A stretch of 64,000 nt of DNA, taken from the NCBI GenBank assembly GCA_900544175.1, contig UQUN01000001.1, forward strand, positions 62,001 through 126,000, written 5' to 3'. A program made the position numbers and the translations under genes. This DNA is from an uncultured Alistipes sp. (GTDB taxonomy: Bacteria; Bacteroidota; Bacteroidia; Bacteroidales; UBA932). Each line of letters starts with the position of its first letter. The first letter of the stretch is position 1. Under the pieces are notes generated by a model, which was not told the origin of the DNA, did no database searches, and saw only the letters and a list, made by a program, of their open reading frames with translations. Shown in pieces: positions 27,442-36,260 of the stretch.

Positions 27442-27701
27442 ATGTTAGTAGTTTCATCAAGAGAATTCAGGGATAACCAGAAAATTATCTGGATATGGTG
27501 GATGCCGGGCAGGAAGTGTTGATACACAGAGGTAAAAGCAGAAGTTACAGAATTGTCCCGGTGACTGAAGAAGACGTTCTGGTCAGCAGGGAATATCTTA
27601 AAGAGCCTGATGCGGAGTATGCAAGGGCACTTTCTTTCGATGAGTTCAAGGAGAAAGCATTGAGGCATGTAGAGGAACTTTATGAAAGAAAGCCGCGATG
27701 A
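27442..27701 (+). pseudogene. Frameshifted YefM/Phd-type antitoxin
   Basis: The ATG at 27442 opens MLVVSSREFRDNQK, the usual start of this antitoxin family in Bacteroidales, but the frame ends at 27520-27522. The remainder (YLDMVDAGQEVLIHRGKSR, VPVTEEDVLVS) lies one frame away and runs to the TGA at 27699-27701. Adding one A in the AAAATTATC stretch near 27481-27489 restores the whole protein of about 86 aa. So a single-base loss has broken the gene. The second half could still be made from the ATG at 27495, without the N-terminal DNA-binding part. Confidence 0.8.
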
Positions 27702-27890
27702 AAGTGATTTTTGCACCGGAAGTCTCAGCCTGTTTCAATGCACTGGTGAAGTCCGGCTCCCGCTTATTTTGAAAAATGCGGGCAGCAGTTATTGTATTCT
27801 GTATTCAAGTCTGGTGCAGCTACACGTTGGTATGTCTTTTACAATGTTTACGTGGTTGACGGCGATAGTGTGTTCCTGATGCACAGTTTC
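27698..27890 (+). pseudogene. Degraded RelE/ParE-type toxin
   Basis: The ATG at 27698 overlaps the antitoxin stop and reads KVIFAPEVSACFNALV, then stops near 27770. From 27765 another frame reads YFEKCGQQLLYSVFKSG and RWYVFYNVYVVDGDSVFLM, the C-terminal half expected of such a toxin. The middle of about 40 residues is missing, so the gene has an internal deletion. Together with the frameshifted antitoxin this is a dead toxin-antitoxin locus. Confidence 0.75.
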
Positions 27891-27897
27891 TCTGACG

Positions 27898-28344
27898 TTA
27901 TTCCGGAGAATAGCGGCGCAGGTCCTTTTCCTTGATCGACTCACGCTTGTCATACTCTTTCTTGCCTCTTGCGAGGGCGATGTCGAGCTTGGCATAGCCT
28001 CTTTCGGATATGAAAAGACGGCGTGTGGTGATGGTCATTCCTTTTTCCTTGACGGCGCGGGAGAGCTTGCGGAGTTCCTTGCGGGTAAGCAGCAGTTTGC
28101 GGTCCCGTTTGGGATCGTGGCGGTTGAAAGTGCCCCACCAGTATTCGGCGATATGCATGTTCTTGACATAGAGCTCGCCGCCGGAAAAATAGCAGTAACT
28201 GTCCACCAAGGATGCTTTGCCGGCACGGATTGACTTGATTTCCGTACCGGTGAGAACTATGCCTGCGGTGTAATTTTCCAGAAACTCGTATTCGAACGAG
28301 GCTTTCTTGTTGCGGATTTCTATTTTGCTCTTTGCTTTGGCCAT
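27898..28344 (-). CDS. smpB: SsrA-binding protein SmpB
   Basis: 148 aa, standard length. It contains the conserved stretches RNKKASFEYEFLENYTAGIV, LTGTEIKSIRAGKASLVDSY and YWWGTFNRHDPKRDRKLLL, and a basic C-terminal tail (GKKEYDKRESIKEKD). It binds tmRNA and brings it to stalled ribosomes for trans-translation. It is transcribed away from the ATP synthase operon. No tmRNA gene was seen in the window. Confidence 0.97.
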   Translation of the reverse strand: MAKAKSKIEIRNKKASFEYEFLENYTAGIVLTGTEIKSIRAGKASLVDSYCYFSGGELYVKNMHIAEYWWGTFNRHDPKRDRKLLLTRKELRKLSRAVKEKGMTITTRRLFISERGYAKLDIALARGKKEYDKRESIKEKDLRRYSPE

Positions 28345-28352
28345 AAGGGAGG

Positions 28353-28360
28353 CAAAGATA
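28353..28360 (-). promoter_or_regulatory. -7 box for smpB
   Basis: Minus-strand TATCTTTG, 8 bp before the smpB ATG, giving a very short or absent leader. Confidence 0.55.
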
Positions 28361-28451
28361 GAAAATAATTCTTATTATACATCGCTGTAAATGTAGAATG
28401 GCACAAATATTGGACAGTCATGAAAGGCAGAAATGAAATACGAGATATTTT

Positions 28452-29969
28452 ATGCAATTGACAGGATATATATCGCAGATTATAGGCCCGGTTGTGGATG
28501 TCCATTTCCCGGAACTGGGGGAAGACCATAGACTTCCGGGCATTCATGAGGCCATGATAGTGGCCCGTCCCGACGGGAAGGAGCAGATACTGGAGGTCCA
28601 GCAGCACATAGGGGAGAATACTGTCCGTTCCATAGCCATGGAATCTACGGACGGACTTCAGAGACATCTTGCTGTAATGACGACCGGCAGTTCTATTTCC
28701 ATGCCAGTCGGAGACCAGGTCAAGGGCCGTCTTCTCAATGTTGTAGGTGAGAGCATTGACGGGATGCGTCCTCTTGACAGGACAGGCGGTCTTCCGATCC
28801 ATCGCGAGCCGCCCAAGTTCGAGGATCTGGCTACGTCGCAGGAGGTGTTCTATACCGGCATCAAGGTGATCGACCTGCTGGAACCCTATGTAAAAGGAGG
28901 CAAGATCGGTCTGTTCGGAGGAGCCGGTGTGGGCAAGACCGTTCTCATAATGGAACTCATCAACAATATCGCCAAAGGCCACAATGGCTTCTCGGTCTTC
29001 ACCGGTGTGGGTGAGCGTACCCGCGAGGGGAATGACCTGCTCCGTGAAATGATCGAGTCCGGGGTCATCCGTTATGGCGATGAGTTCAAGAAAAGTATGA
29101 AAGAAGGTCACTGGGACCTCTCCAAGGTAGATTACGACGAGGTCGCCAAGTCCCAGGCCACTCTGATCTTCGGGCAGATGAACGAGCCGCCGGGAGCCCG
29201 TCTTTCAGTGGCCCTTTCCGGTCTGACAGTGGCCGAGTCCTTCAGGGACGCCGGACGCGAAAGCGGGGAACGCAGGGACATCCTGCTGTTCATCGACAAC
29301 ATTTTCCGCTTCACTCAGGCCGGTTCCGAGGTCTCCGCCCTTCTGGGCCGTATGCCTTCGGCCGTCGGTTACCAGCCTACCCTTGCCACTGAAATGGGCC
29401 AGATGCAGGAACGTATCACCTCTACGAAATACGGTTCCATAACGTCCGTGCAGGCCGTTTACGTGCCGGCCGATGACCTTACCGACCCGGCGCCTGCCAC
29501 AACATTCTCACATCTGGACGCAACGACAGTGCTCAGCCGTAAAATCACCGAACTGGGTATATATCCCGCTGTTGATCCCCTTGAGTCCTCATCGAGGATT
29601 CTCGACCCCAATATCATAGGCGAAGAGCACTATGAGGTGGCTCGGAGAGTCAAGCAGATACTTCAGCGCAACAAGGGGCTGCAGGACATCATAGCCATTC
29701 TCGGCATGGATGAGCTGTCCGAAGAGGACCGGACTACGGTCAATCGTGCCCGTCGTGTCCAGAGATATCTCTCACAGCCTTTCTCCGTAGCCGAACAGTA
29801 CACCGGAGTGCCCGGGCAGATGGTTCCTATCGAAGAGACCATCCGCGGTTTCAAGATGATTCTGGACGGAGAAGTGGACTACATTCCGGAGCAGGCATTC
29901 CTCAATGTCGGTCCGATAGATGAAGCCATCCGCAAGGGTGAACAGATGCTTGCGGCCACAGCGTCATGA
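28452..29969 (+). CDS. atpD: F1Fo ATP synthase subunit beta
   Basis: 505 aa. Walker A motif GGAGVGKTVLI, then GERTREGNDL, the Walker B region ILLFIDNIFRFTQAGSE, and the YVPADDLTDPAPATTF block. It is the catalytic F1 subunit. It is first in the operon, diverging from smpB, and overlaps atpC by 4 bp (ATGA). Confidence 0.98.
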   Translation: MQLTGYISQIIGPVVDVHFPELGEDHRLPGIHEAMIVARPDGKEQILEVQQHIGENTVRSIAMESTDGLQRHLAVMTTGSSISMPVGDQVKGRLLNVVGESIDGMRPLDRTGGLPIHREPPKFEDLATSQEVFYTGIKVIDLLEPYVKGGKIGLFGGAGVGKTVLIMELINNIAKGHNGFSVFTGVGERTREGNDLLREMIESGVIRYGDEFKKSMKEGHWDLSKVDYDEVAKSQATLIFGQMNEPPGARLSVALSGLTVAESFRDAGRESGERRDILLFIDNIFRFTQAGSEVSALLGRMPSAVGYQPTLATEMGQMQERITSTKYGSITSVQAVYVPADDLTDPAPATTFSHLDATTVLSRKITELGIYPAVDPLESSSRILDPNIIGEEHYEVARRVKQILQRNKGLQDIIAILGMDELSEEDRTTVNRARRVQRYLSQPFSVAEQYTGVPGQMVPIEETIRGFKMILDGEVDYIPEQAFLNVGPIDEAIRKGEQMLAATAS

Positions 29970-30220
29970 TTACGCTGACAATACTTTCTCCCGGTGGAAC
30001 ACTTTGCTCTGCGCAGGTTGAGAAGGCCACCTTTCCGGGGGCTGCTGGTATATTCACGGTTTATCCCGAGCATGCACCGCTGCTTTCTTCCCTTGTGCCT
30101 GGTGAGATAACATGGACGGCAGAGGACGGAACTACAGGATCGGTGCCTGTCCGTGCCGGTTGTGTAAGGGTGCATAATGACAATATTGAAGCATGCGTGG
30201 AAGTAAGGAACATAGAATGA
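29966..30220 (+). CDS. atpC: F1Fo ATP synthase subunit epsilon (short form)
   Basis: 84 aa with the N-terminal beta-sandwich pattern SPGGTLCSAQVEKATFPGAA and FTVYPEHAPLLSSLVPGEI. The usual protein has about 135 residues; the C-terminal helical hairpin that can block rotation is absent. Short epsilon subunits are common in Bacteroidota. It overlaps atpD and atpB by 4 bp each, so the three are translationally coupled. Confidence 0.93.
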   Translation: MITLTILSPGGTLCSAQVEKATFPGAAGIFTVYPEHAPLLSSLVPGEITWTAEDGTTGSVPVRAGCVRVHNDNIEACVEVRNIE

Positions 30221-31332
30221 TTGCAGCGGTAATGACAATGCTGGCGGCAGCCTTCCTGCTGTTTCCGCAGCAGGCACTTGCGGCCCGGCCGGCTGGTGAC
30301 TCTGCCGCTGCAGAGGAGGAAGTGGATGTCAAGGCCATTGTTCTGGAACACCTGAGCGACAGCTACTGGTGGCATATCGGTACCTTCGGGGACCGTAGTG
30401 TGTCCCTGTATCTGCCTGTAATTGTCCGCTCATCTGCCGAAGGGGGCGGATGGCACTGCTTTTCCTCCCGTTACTTGGCGGACGGGGCATCGTGGGATGG
30501 ATTCAGTATTGCTTCGGAAGGTGAGTATGAGGGGAAGATAGTAGAGACTCTGCCCGACGGTACGGTTGTCCGGCCTTTTGACCTGTCTGTCACCAGAACA
30601 GTGGCGGCTTTGCTGCTGAACTCTGTGATCGTCCTGCTGGTGATACTTGTTCCAGCCGGATGGTACCGCCGTCACAGAGACGATGTCATGGCTCATCCAA
30701 GAGGCTTTACCGCCTTTATGGAAATGGCCGTCGAAGGTTTGCAGGACGACCTGATCAAGCCGTGCGTGGGGGAGAACTGGAAAAAGTTCTCACCGTTCCT
30801 TCTTACGGTATTTTTCTTTATTCTGGTATGCAACTTCATGAGTCTGATTCCGTTCTTTCCGGGAGGAGTCAACGTAACCGGCAACATCGCCGTTACATTC
30901 GTGTTGGCTCTTGCGTCATTCCTTGTCATCAATATATTCGGAGGCAGGGCGTACTGGAAGGACATATTCTGGCCCGATGTGCCGACCTGGCTTAAGGTAC
31001 CTGTTCCCTTCATGCCGTTCATAGAGTTCATCGGCATATTCTCCAAGCCGTTTGCGCTGATGATACGACTTTTCGCAAACATGGTGGGCGGTCATGCGGC
31101 TATTCTCTGTCTGGTGTGCATCGTCTTTGTGACGGCCGGAATGGGAGTGGCGATGAACGCTTCGATGACGGTAGTGTCGGTGCTGTTTACTATATTCATG
31201 AATTGTGTGGAGGTCCTTGTGGCTTTCCTGCAGGCGTATGTGTTTACCATGCTTTCGGGAGTGTTCATAGGATTGGCTCAGGAGGGTAAAACAGAGAAAA
31301 AAGTGGAAAATCAAAAAAATAGAAAAATATAA
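30217..31332 (+). CDS. atpB: F1Fo ATP synthase subunit a
   Basis: 371 aa from the ATG at 30217, which overlaps the atpC stop as ATGA and follows a GTAAGGAAC stretch; an in-frame ATG at 30193 would add eight residues. The N-terminus looks like a signal peptide (ending near QQALA) followed by a periplasmic extension typical of the phylum. The membrane part has five or six helices and the essential Arg in FALMIRLFANMVGGHAA. It forms the half-channels of the Fo stator. Confidence 0.94.
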   Translation: MIAAVMTMLAAAFLLFPQQALAARPAGDSAAAEEEVDVKAIVLEHLSDSYWWHIGTFGDRSVSLYLPVIVRSSAEGGGWHCFSSRYLADGASWDGFSIASEGEYEGKIVETLPDGTVVRPFDLSVTRTVAALLLNSVIVLLVILVPAGWYRRHRDDVMAHPRGFTAFMEMAVEGLQDDLIKPCVGENWKKFSPFLLTVFFFILVCNFMSLIPFFPGGVNVTGNIAVTFVLALASFLVINIFGGRAYWKDIFWPDVPTWLKVPVPFMPFIEFIGIFSKPFALMIRLFANMVGGHAAILCLVCIVFVTAGMGVAMNASMTVVSVLFTIFMNCVEVLVAFLQAYVFTMLSGVFIGLAQEGKTEKKVENQKNRKI

Positions 31333-31356
31333 AAACGTTTAAAAATTTAAAGTCTT

Positions 31357-31572
31357 ATGTCTGAATTAGCAATACTCGGAGCTGCCATAGGCGCAGGACT
31401 CGCCGCCATAGGCGCAGGTATCGGTATCGGTAAAATAGGTTCTTCGGCCATGGAGGCCATAGGCCGTCAGCCGGATGCCGCCGGAAAGATCCGTACAAAT
31501 ATGATCATTATCGCTGCCCTGATCGAAGGCGTGGCCCTCTTCGCAGTCGTAATCTGCTTCATGGCCCTTTAA
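31357..31572 (+). CDS. atpE: F1Fo ATP synthase subunit c
   Basis: 71 aa, two membrane helices around the GRQPDAAGKIRT loop. The ion-binding Glu lies in AALIEGVALFAVV. The sodium-type ligands (Gln in helix 1; Ser/Thr directly after Glu) are not present, so the ring is probably proton-driven. It lies between atpB and atpF. Confidence 0.96.
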   Translation: MSELAILGAAIGAGLAAIGAGIGIGKIGSSAMEAIGRQPDAAGKIRTNMIIIAALIEGVALFAVVICFMAL

Positions 31573-31584
31573 GCGTATCGGATT

Positions 31585-32112
31585 ATGGGACTGTTGCAAC
31601 CGGAACCGGGACTGCTCATCTGGATGACTCTGGCCTTTGCGGTCGTCTTCATCCTGCTGGCCAAATTCGGCTTCCCGGTGATCCAGAAGTCGGTGGACAG
31701 GCGCAGAGAGTATATAGACTCCTCCTTGGCCGCCGCCGGTGAGGCTCGGAAGAAGCTGGATGATCTGCAGCAGGAGATGCAGGCTGTACGTCAGGATGCC
31801 GAGAGACAGAAGACGGAGATACTCCGTTCGGCTGTCCAGACCAGGGAACAGCTTATTGCCGAGGCCCGCAGGAAAGCAGGGGAGGAGGGTGAGAAGATCA
31901 TCTCTGCGGCCAAGGCGAGTGCAAGGCTCGAGAGTGATGCCATCATCCGCGATGCCAGGCATCAGGTGGCCCTGCTGTCCATAGCGATAAGCGAGCGTCT
32001 GCTGCGTGAGCGTCTGTCTTCCGATCTCAATAGCCAGACCGCCCTGGCGGAGAGGCTGTTGGCCGAAATGGACCCGGACAGGAAGACCACGGAGGATAAA
32101 CCCAAAGAGTAG
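31585..32112 (+). CDS. atpF: F1Fo ATP synthase subunit b
   Basis: 175 aa. One N-terminal membrane helix (LLIWMTLAFAVVFILLAKFG), then a long charged helical stretch forming the peripheral stalk. It begins 12 bp after atpE and ends 6 bp before atpH. Confidence 0.94.
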   Translation: MGLLQPEPGLLIWMTLAFAVVFILLAKFGFPVIQKSVDRRREYIDSSLAAAGEARKKLDDLQQEMQAVRQDAERQKTEILRSAVQTREQLIAEARRKAGEEGEKIISAAKASARLESDAIIRDARHQVALLSIAISERLLRERLSSDLNSQTALAERLLAEMDPDRKTTEDKPKE

Positions 32113-32118
32113 CGCGCT

Positions 32119-32673
32119 ATGGATACCGGATTGATATCGAGACGCTATGCCAAGGCACTTGCGGAGTATTCGGCTTCCCTTGGGGAGGAGGCCAGGGTAT
32201 ATGAGCAATTGCGTTCTTTCACAGGACAGTTTGACTACCGGCCTGAGGTAAGGGAGGCTGTTCTGTCCCCTTCATTGTCAGATGATGAGAAGGCGGATGT
32301 GATCTTCGGTCTCTTCAAGGAGAATCCTTGCCGTTCCTTGCGCGATTTTGTCCGGCTTGTGCTGCGTCATCATCGGGAGTCCTGTCTCTACATCATGCTT
32401 CATTCCTTTATGGCCCTTTACCGGGAGAGGCATCATATCAAGGAGGCCGTGCTGACTACGGCCGCTCCTGTAAGTCTGGAAGTGGAGCGGATCATCCGTC
32501 TGAGGGTGAGGAATCTGGAGCATTGCACCGTGAATATAGCCCGCAAGGTAGATCCGTCCATTATCGGCGGTTTCGTTTTCCGCATGGAGGATATGCTTAT
32601 AGACGCCAGTACTGCCTCGCAGATCAAGCTGCTGCGCAAAAAGCTGGGGACTGAACCAGTCAGGAAAATATAG
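32119..32673 (+). CDS. atpH: F1Fo ATP synthase subunit delta
   Basis: 184 aa. N-terminal ISRRYAKALAEYS and C-terminal DPSIIGGFVFRMEDMLIDAS are the family signatures. It links the b stalk to the top of F1. Confidence 0.94.
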   Translation: MDTGLISRRYAKALAEYSASLGEEARVYEQLRSFTGQFDYRPEVREAVLSPSLSDDEKADVIFGLFKENPCRSLRDFVRLVLRHHRESCLYIMLHSFMALYRERHHIKEAVLTTAAPVSLEVERIIRLRVRNLEHCTVNIARKVDPSIIGGFVFRMEDMLIDASTASQIKLLRKKLGTEPVRKI

Positions 32674-32714
32674 AAGAAAGCTTTTATTGAAATGAAATAA
32701 TAAGAAATATAGAA

Positions 32715-34304
32715 ATGAGTGATAAATCCAACAAGATAAAACCTTCTGAGGTGCCTCAGATTCTGCTCTCGGAGTTGCAGGGCATAGACCTTGGTGCACA
32801 ATATGCTGAAGTCGGTACAGTGCTTCAGGTGAGTGACGGTGTCGTGCGTATCTTCGGGCTCCGCAATGCCGAGGCGAGCGAGCTGCTGGAGCTGGACAGC
32901 GGGATGAAGGCTGTTGTCATGAATCTCGAGGAGGATGATGTGGGAGCAGTGCTGCTGGGTCCAACCGATCTGGTCAAGGAGGGGGATATGGTCCGGCGTA
33001 CTGGAAAGACTGTCTCTATAGATGTGAGTGAGGCAATGCTCGGCAGAGTGATCAATCCTTTGGGAGAGCCTATTGACGGCGGAGGGCAGATAGGCGGAGA
33101 GAAAACAGAGATGCCTCTGGACCGCAAGGCTCCCGGGGTGATTTTCCGTCAGCCTGTAAGCGAGCCTTTGCAGACCGGTCTGAAGGCGATTGATGCGATG
33201 ATACCTATCGGGCGCGGGCAGAGGGAACTGATTATCGGTGACCGTCAGACCGGTAAGACCGCGATAGCAGTGGATACGATTATAAACCAGAGGGCCTGCT
33301 ATGAGGCCGGGGAACCGGTCTACTGTATCTACGTAGCTGTGGGACAGAAGGCATCGACAGTCGCTGCATTAGTCGACACGCTGCGCAAGTACGGGGCAAT
33401 GGACTATACGGTAGTGGTGGCCGCGATGGCTGCCGACTCAGCTGCGATGCGTTACTATGCACCGTTTGCAGGGGCTGCGATAGGGGAATATTTCCGTGAT
33501 ACGGGAAGGCATGCGCTTGTGGTGTACGACGACCTTTCTAAACAGGCTGTGGCTTACCGCGAGGTATCGCTCATCCTTCGCAGACCTTCCGGACGTGAGG
33601 CCTATCCTGGCGACATATTCTACCTGCACTCGCGTCTGTTGGAGAGAGCGGCCAAGATTATTGCCCAGGAAGAGGTGGCCCGGCAGATGAATGATGTCCC
33701 GCCTGCTCTGAAGGATAAGGTGCGCGGGGGAGGTTCGCTGACGGCCCTGCCTATTATCGAGACTCAGGCGGGGGATGTGTCGGCCTACATCCCGACCAAT
33801 GTCATTTCGATTACCGACGGCCAGATTTTCCTCGATACCGATCTTTTCAATGAGGGCAATCTGCCGGCTGTGGATGTGGGTATCTCCGTCTCCAGGGTCG
33901 GGGGCAACGCTCAGACCAAAGCTATGAAGAAAGTGGCCGGTACCCTGAAGATAGACCAGGCACAGTATCGTGAACTGGAGTCATTCTCCAAGTTCAGCAG
34001 CGACATGGACCCTGTGACCGCCGCAATGCTGGACAGGGGGCGCAAGAATACCCGTCTGCTGGTGCAGCCCCAGTATAGTCCTATGCCTGTGGGTGAGCAG
34101 ATAGCCGTGCTCTACTGCGGTACCCACGGACTGCTTAAGGACGTGCCTCTGGAGCATGTGTCTGATTTCGAAAGACTGCTGATAGAGGCCCTGACGCCTA
34201 CCGGTGTATTTGACAGACTTGTGTCCGGCGGACTTACGGATGATGTGTGCATGACCATTGAGAAGGCTGCCGCAGAGGTGGCCGGTTCACTTAAAATCTC
34301 GTAG
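32715..34304 (+). CDS. atpA: F1Fo ATP synthase subunit alpha
   Basis: 529 aa. Walker A GDRQTGKTAIA, the block YVAVGQKASTVAALVDTL, and the signature PAVDVGISVSRVGGNAQ. It is the non-catalytic nucleotide-binding F1 subunit. It starts 41 bp after atpH and ends 5 bp before atpG. Confidence 0.98.
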   Translation: MSDKSNKIKPSEVPQILLSELQGIDLGAQYAEVGTVLQVSDGVVRIFGLRNAEASELLELDSGMKAVVMNLEEDDVGAVLLGPTDLVKEGDMVRRTGKTVSIDVSEAMLGRVINPLGEPIDGGGQIGGEKTEMPLDRKAPGVIFRQPVSEPLQTGLKAIDAMIPIGRGQRELIIGDRQTGKTAIAVDTIINQRACYEAGEPVYCIYVAVGQKASTVAALVDTLRKYGAMDYTVVVAAMAADSAAMRYYAPFAGAAIGEYFRDTGRHALVVYDDLSKQAVAYREVSLILRRPSGREAYPGDIFYLHSRLLERAAKIIAQEEVARQMNDVPPALKDKVRGGGSLTALPIIETQAGDVSAYIPTNVISITDGQIFLDTDLFNEGNLPAVDVGISVSRVGGNAQTKAMKKVAGTLKIDQAQYRELESFSKFSSDMDPVTAAMLDRGRKNTRLLVQPQYSPMPVGEQIAVLYCGTHGLLKDVPLEHVSDFERLLIEALTPTGVFDRLVSGGLTDDVCMTIEKAAAEVAGSLKIS

Positions 34305-34309
34305 GGACT

Positions 34310-35227
34310 ATGGCTGCGCTGAAAGAGTTGAAGGAGCGTATCGCATCCGTACAGAGTACATTGAAGATTACCTCGGCGATGAAGATGGTAGCTTCGGCCA
34401 AGCTGCTGAGGGTGCAGTCCTCGATGGAGGCTCTGGCGGAGTATGAGCGGCATTTCTCCGATATAGTGGCGGCTCTGGTCAGCGACCCGGATGTGGAGGT
34501 GGCCTCGCCGCTGACTCTTGAACACGGGGAGAAACGACGGGCCTGCCTTGTGGCTCTTGCCTCTGACAGCTCCTTGTGCGGTGCGTTCAATGCCAATGCC
34601 CTGCGGGAAGCTGTTGCGGCTGTCGAGGAGCTGCTGGCCGATGGATTTTCCCAGGTTACGGTCTATCCGATAGGGGAGAAGATGGTGCAGGGGATGAGCC
34701 GGTATGTCGCTGCATTTGCGAAAAAATCTTCTTATGCCGGAGAGCATGGCTCTGTAGATATTTGTCCGGATTACCGTTATCTTGTCGGGAAGCAGTCTTT
34801 CGACGGGATTGTTCCCCTTGCGGATATGCTGATGCGTGACTTTCTGGCCGGACGGTGCGACCGGGTATGCATTGCACGATGCCATTTCCACTCGATGGGA
34901 CGGCAGGTGCCCATGCGTGAGCAATTGCTGCCTTTCAACCGCGTGAGCCGTGCCAACGTGGACCGCACCACTGCCGTCGACTATATCCTCGAGCCCGGTC
35001 CCGATACGCTGCTGGACGCCCTGCTTCCTTCGTCTATCCGTATAATTCTTTACAATGCCCTGCTGGACAGCATCACTGCCGAGAACGCAGCCCGTATGGT
35101 CGCCATGCAGACCGCTACCGACAATGCCGGAGAATTGTCTGACGACCTGACTCTTGAGTACAACAAGCGCCGCCAGCAGGCCATTACTTCCGAACTGGCC
35201 GATATCACATCTTCTTCCGAAGGCTGA
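34310..35227 (+). CDS. atpG: F1Fo ATP synthase subunit gamma
   Basis: 305 aa. N-terminal LKERIASVQSTLKITSAMKM and C-terminal AARMVAMQTATDNAGELSDD form the coiled-coil shaft; SDSSLCGAFNAN lies in the globular part. Last gene of the operon, completing a full F1Fo set in one transcript. Confidence 0.97.
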   Translation: MAALKELKERIASVQSTLKITSAMKMVASAKLLRVQSSMEALAEYERHFSDIVAALVSDPDVEVASPLTLEHGEKRRACLVALASDSSLCGAFNANALREAVAAVEELLADGFSQVTVYPIGEKMVQGMSRYVAAFAKKSSYAGEHGSVDICPDYRYLVGKQSFDGIVPLADMLMRDFLAGRCDRVCIARCHFHSMGRQVPMREQLLPFNRVSRANVDRTTAVDYILEPGPDTLLDALLPSSIRIILYNALLDSITAENAARMVAMQTATDNAGELSDDLTLEYNKRRQQAITSELADITSSSEG

Positions 35228-35236
35228 TAGTTCATT

Positions 35237-35250
35237 GGGGTGTTTTCCCC
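35237..35250. terminator. Small hairpin between atpG and the DJ-1 gene
   Basis: GGGG-TGTTTT-CCCC between two convergent genes. It is short and lacks a clear U-run, so it is a weak candidate. Confidence 0.35.
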
Positions 35251-35282
35251 TGTGTCAGGGCCTGATTGAGCCTGGACGGAGG

Positions 35283-35879
35283 TTACAGCATGAGGGCTTT
35301 TGCGACTGTACGGGCAGTGTCGGCTCCGGCGATGTGTTCCAGGATTTTCAGACCGAATGCGACAGCATGTCCCGGACCGCTGGCGGAGATAATGTTTCCG
35401 TCTTCTACTACACCATGACGCGGGTCGATGACTTTTACTCCTTTTTCTATCAGGGCGGTTTCACAGCCTTCATAGGAAGCCATGGTGAGACAGCCCTTTG
35501 TCCTGACCACCTCTTCCAGAGGAAGCTGTGAAAGGACGAAGCCGGGAGCGGCGCAGATAGCCGCTACAGTGCCTCCTTCCGCAAAGTGACTCTGCATTTT
35601 GTTCATGAGGGGAGTGCATGCGGCCAGATTGGTGGTGCCGGGCATTCCGCCGGGGAAGATCATGACGTCTTCCTTACGGATATCGTCAAGAGAATATTGT
35701 CCCAGAGTGCATTCGGCATTTACGCTGATGCGCTGGGCACTGGTGACCGTGAGGCTGTCGCTGATGGAGATAAGGTTGAGTTCTACACCTCCTCTGACGA
35801 GGATGTCGGCGGGAGCCATGGCCTCTGTAATCTCGAATCCGTCGGCGAGGAATAAAAATGCTCTGGGTTGTGTGCTCAT
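35283..35879 (-). CDS. DJ-1/PfpI family protein (YajL-like)
   Basis: 198 aa from the ATG at 35879; a further upstream ATG at 35933 gives an unlikely extension. It has LADGFEITEA with the conserved Glu, MIFPGGMPGTTNL, and the nucleophilic Cys in AAICAAPGFVL. The family includes protein and nucleotide deglycases and chaperones acting in oxidative or carbonyl stress. Downstream of a small membrane protein gene (19 bp), convergent with atpG. Confidence 0.9.
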   Translation of the reverse strand: MSTQPRAFLFLADGFEITEAMAPADILVRGGVELNLISISDSLTVTSAQRISVNAECTLGQYSLDDIRKEDVMIFPGGMPGTTNLAACTPLMNKMQSHFAEGGTVAAICAAPGFVLSQLPLEEVVRTKGCLTMASYEGCETALIEKGVKVIDPRHGVVEDGNIISASGPGHAVAFGLKILEHIAGADTARTVAKALML

Positions 35880-35898
35880 AATATTGAAAGTTAAAAGG

Positions 35899-36213
35899 TT
35901 AGAAAAGGGCTGCGACAATTGCTGATGAAACACCTGCTACGCCTATCGCTGCCGCAATCAGGGCGAATACGAACAGTATCATGATGAGGCCGAGCAGGGA
36001 AATGACGAATCCGGCTATTGCCAGTCCCCTTGGGGCTTTGAACATGCCGATGAAAGAGAATAGCAGTCCGAGGGCCCAGGTGAACCATCCGAAAACCGGA
36101 ATCCAGCCCAGGACTATCGTAAGAACAGCCAGAACGAAACCTGCTGTCCCGAGGCCGTTGGTACGTCTTTCGACATACACCGGCCGGTTATATCTGTCAT
36201 CATAAATTTCCAT
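35899..36213 (-). CDS. Small membrane protein (DUF4190-like)
   Basis: 104 aa. A short polar N-terminus (MEIYDDRYNRPVYVERR) is followed by two or three hydrophobic segments rich in Gly and Ile, with the LGLIMILFVFALIAAAIG segment near the end. It resembles DUF4190-type proteins of unknown role. An open frame continues far upstream but there it only mirrors the MFS gene. Confidence 0.7.
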   Translation of the reverse strand: MEIYDDRYNRPVYVERRTNGLGTAGFVLAVLTIVLGWIPVFGWFTWALGLLFSFIGMFKAPRGLAIAGFVISLLGLIMILFVFALIAAAIGVAGVSSAIVAALF

Positions 36214-36260
36214 AGTATGGCAAATATACGAAGAAGCCGAGAGCATAGCAAATTTATTTG

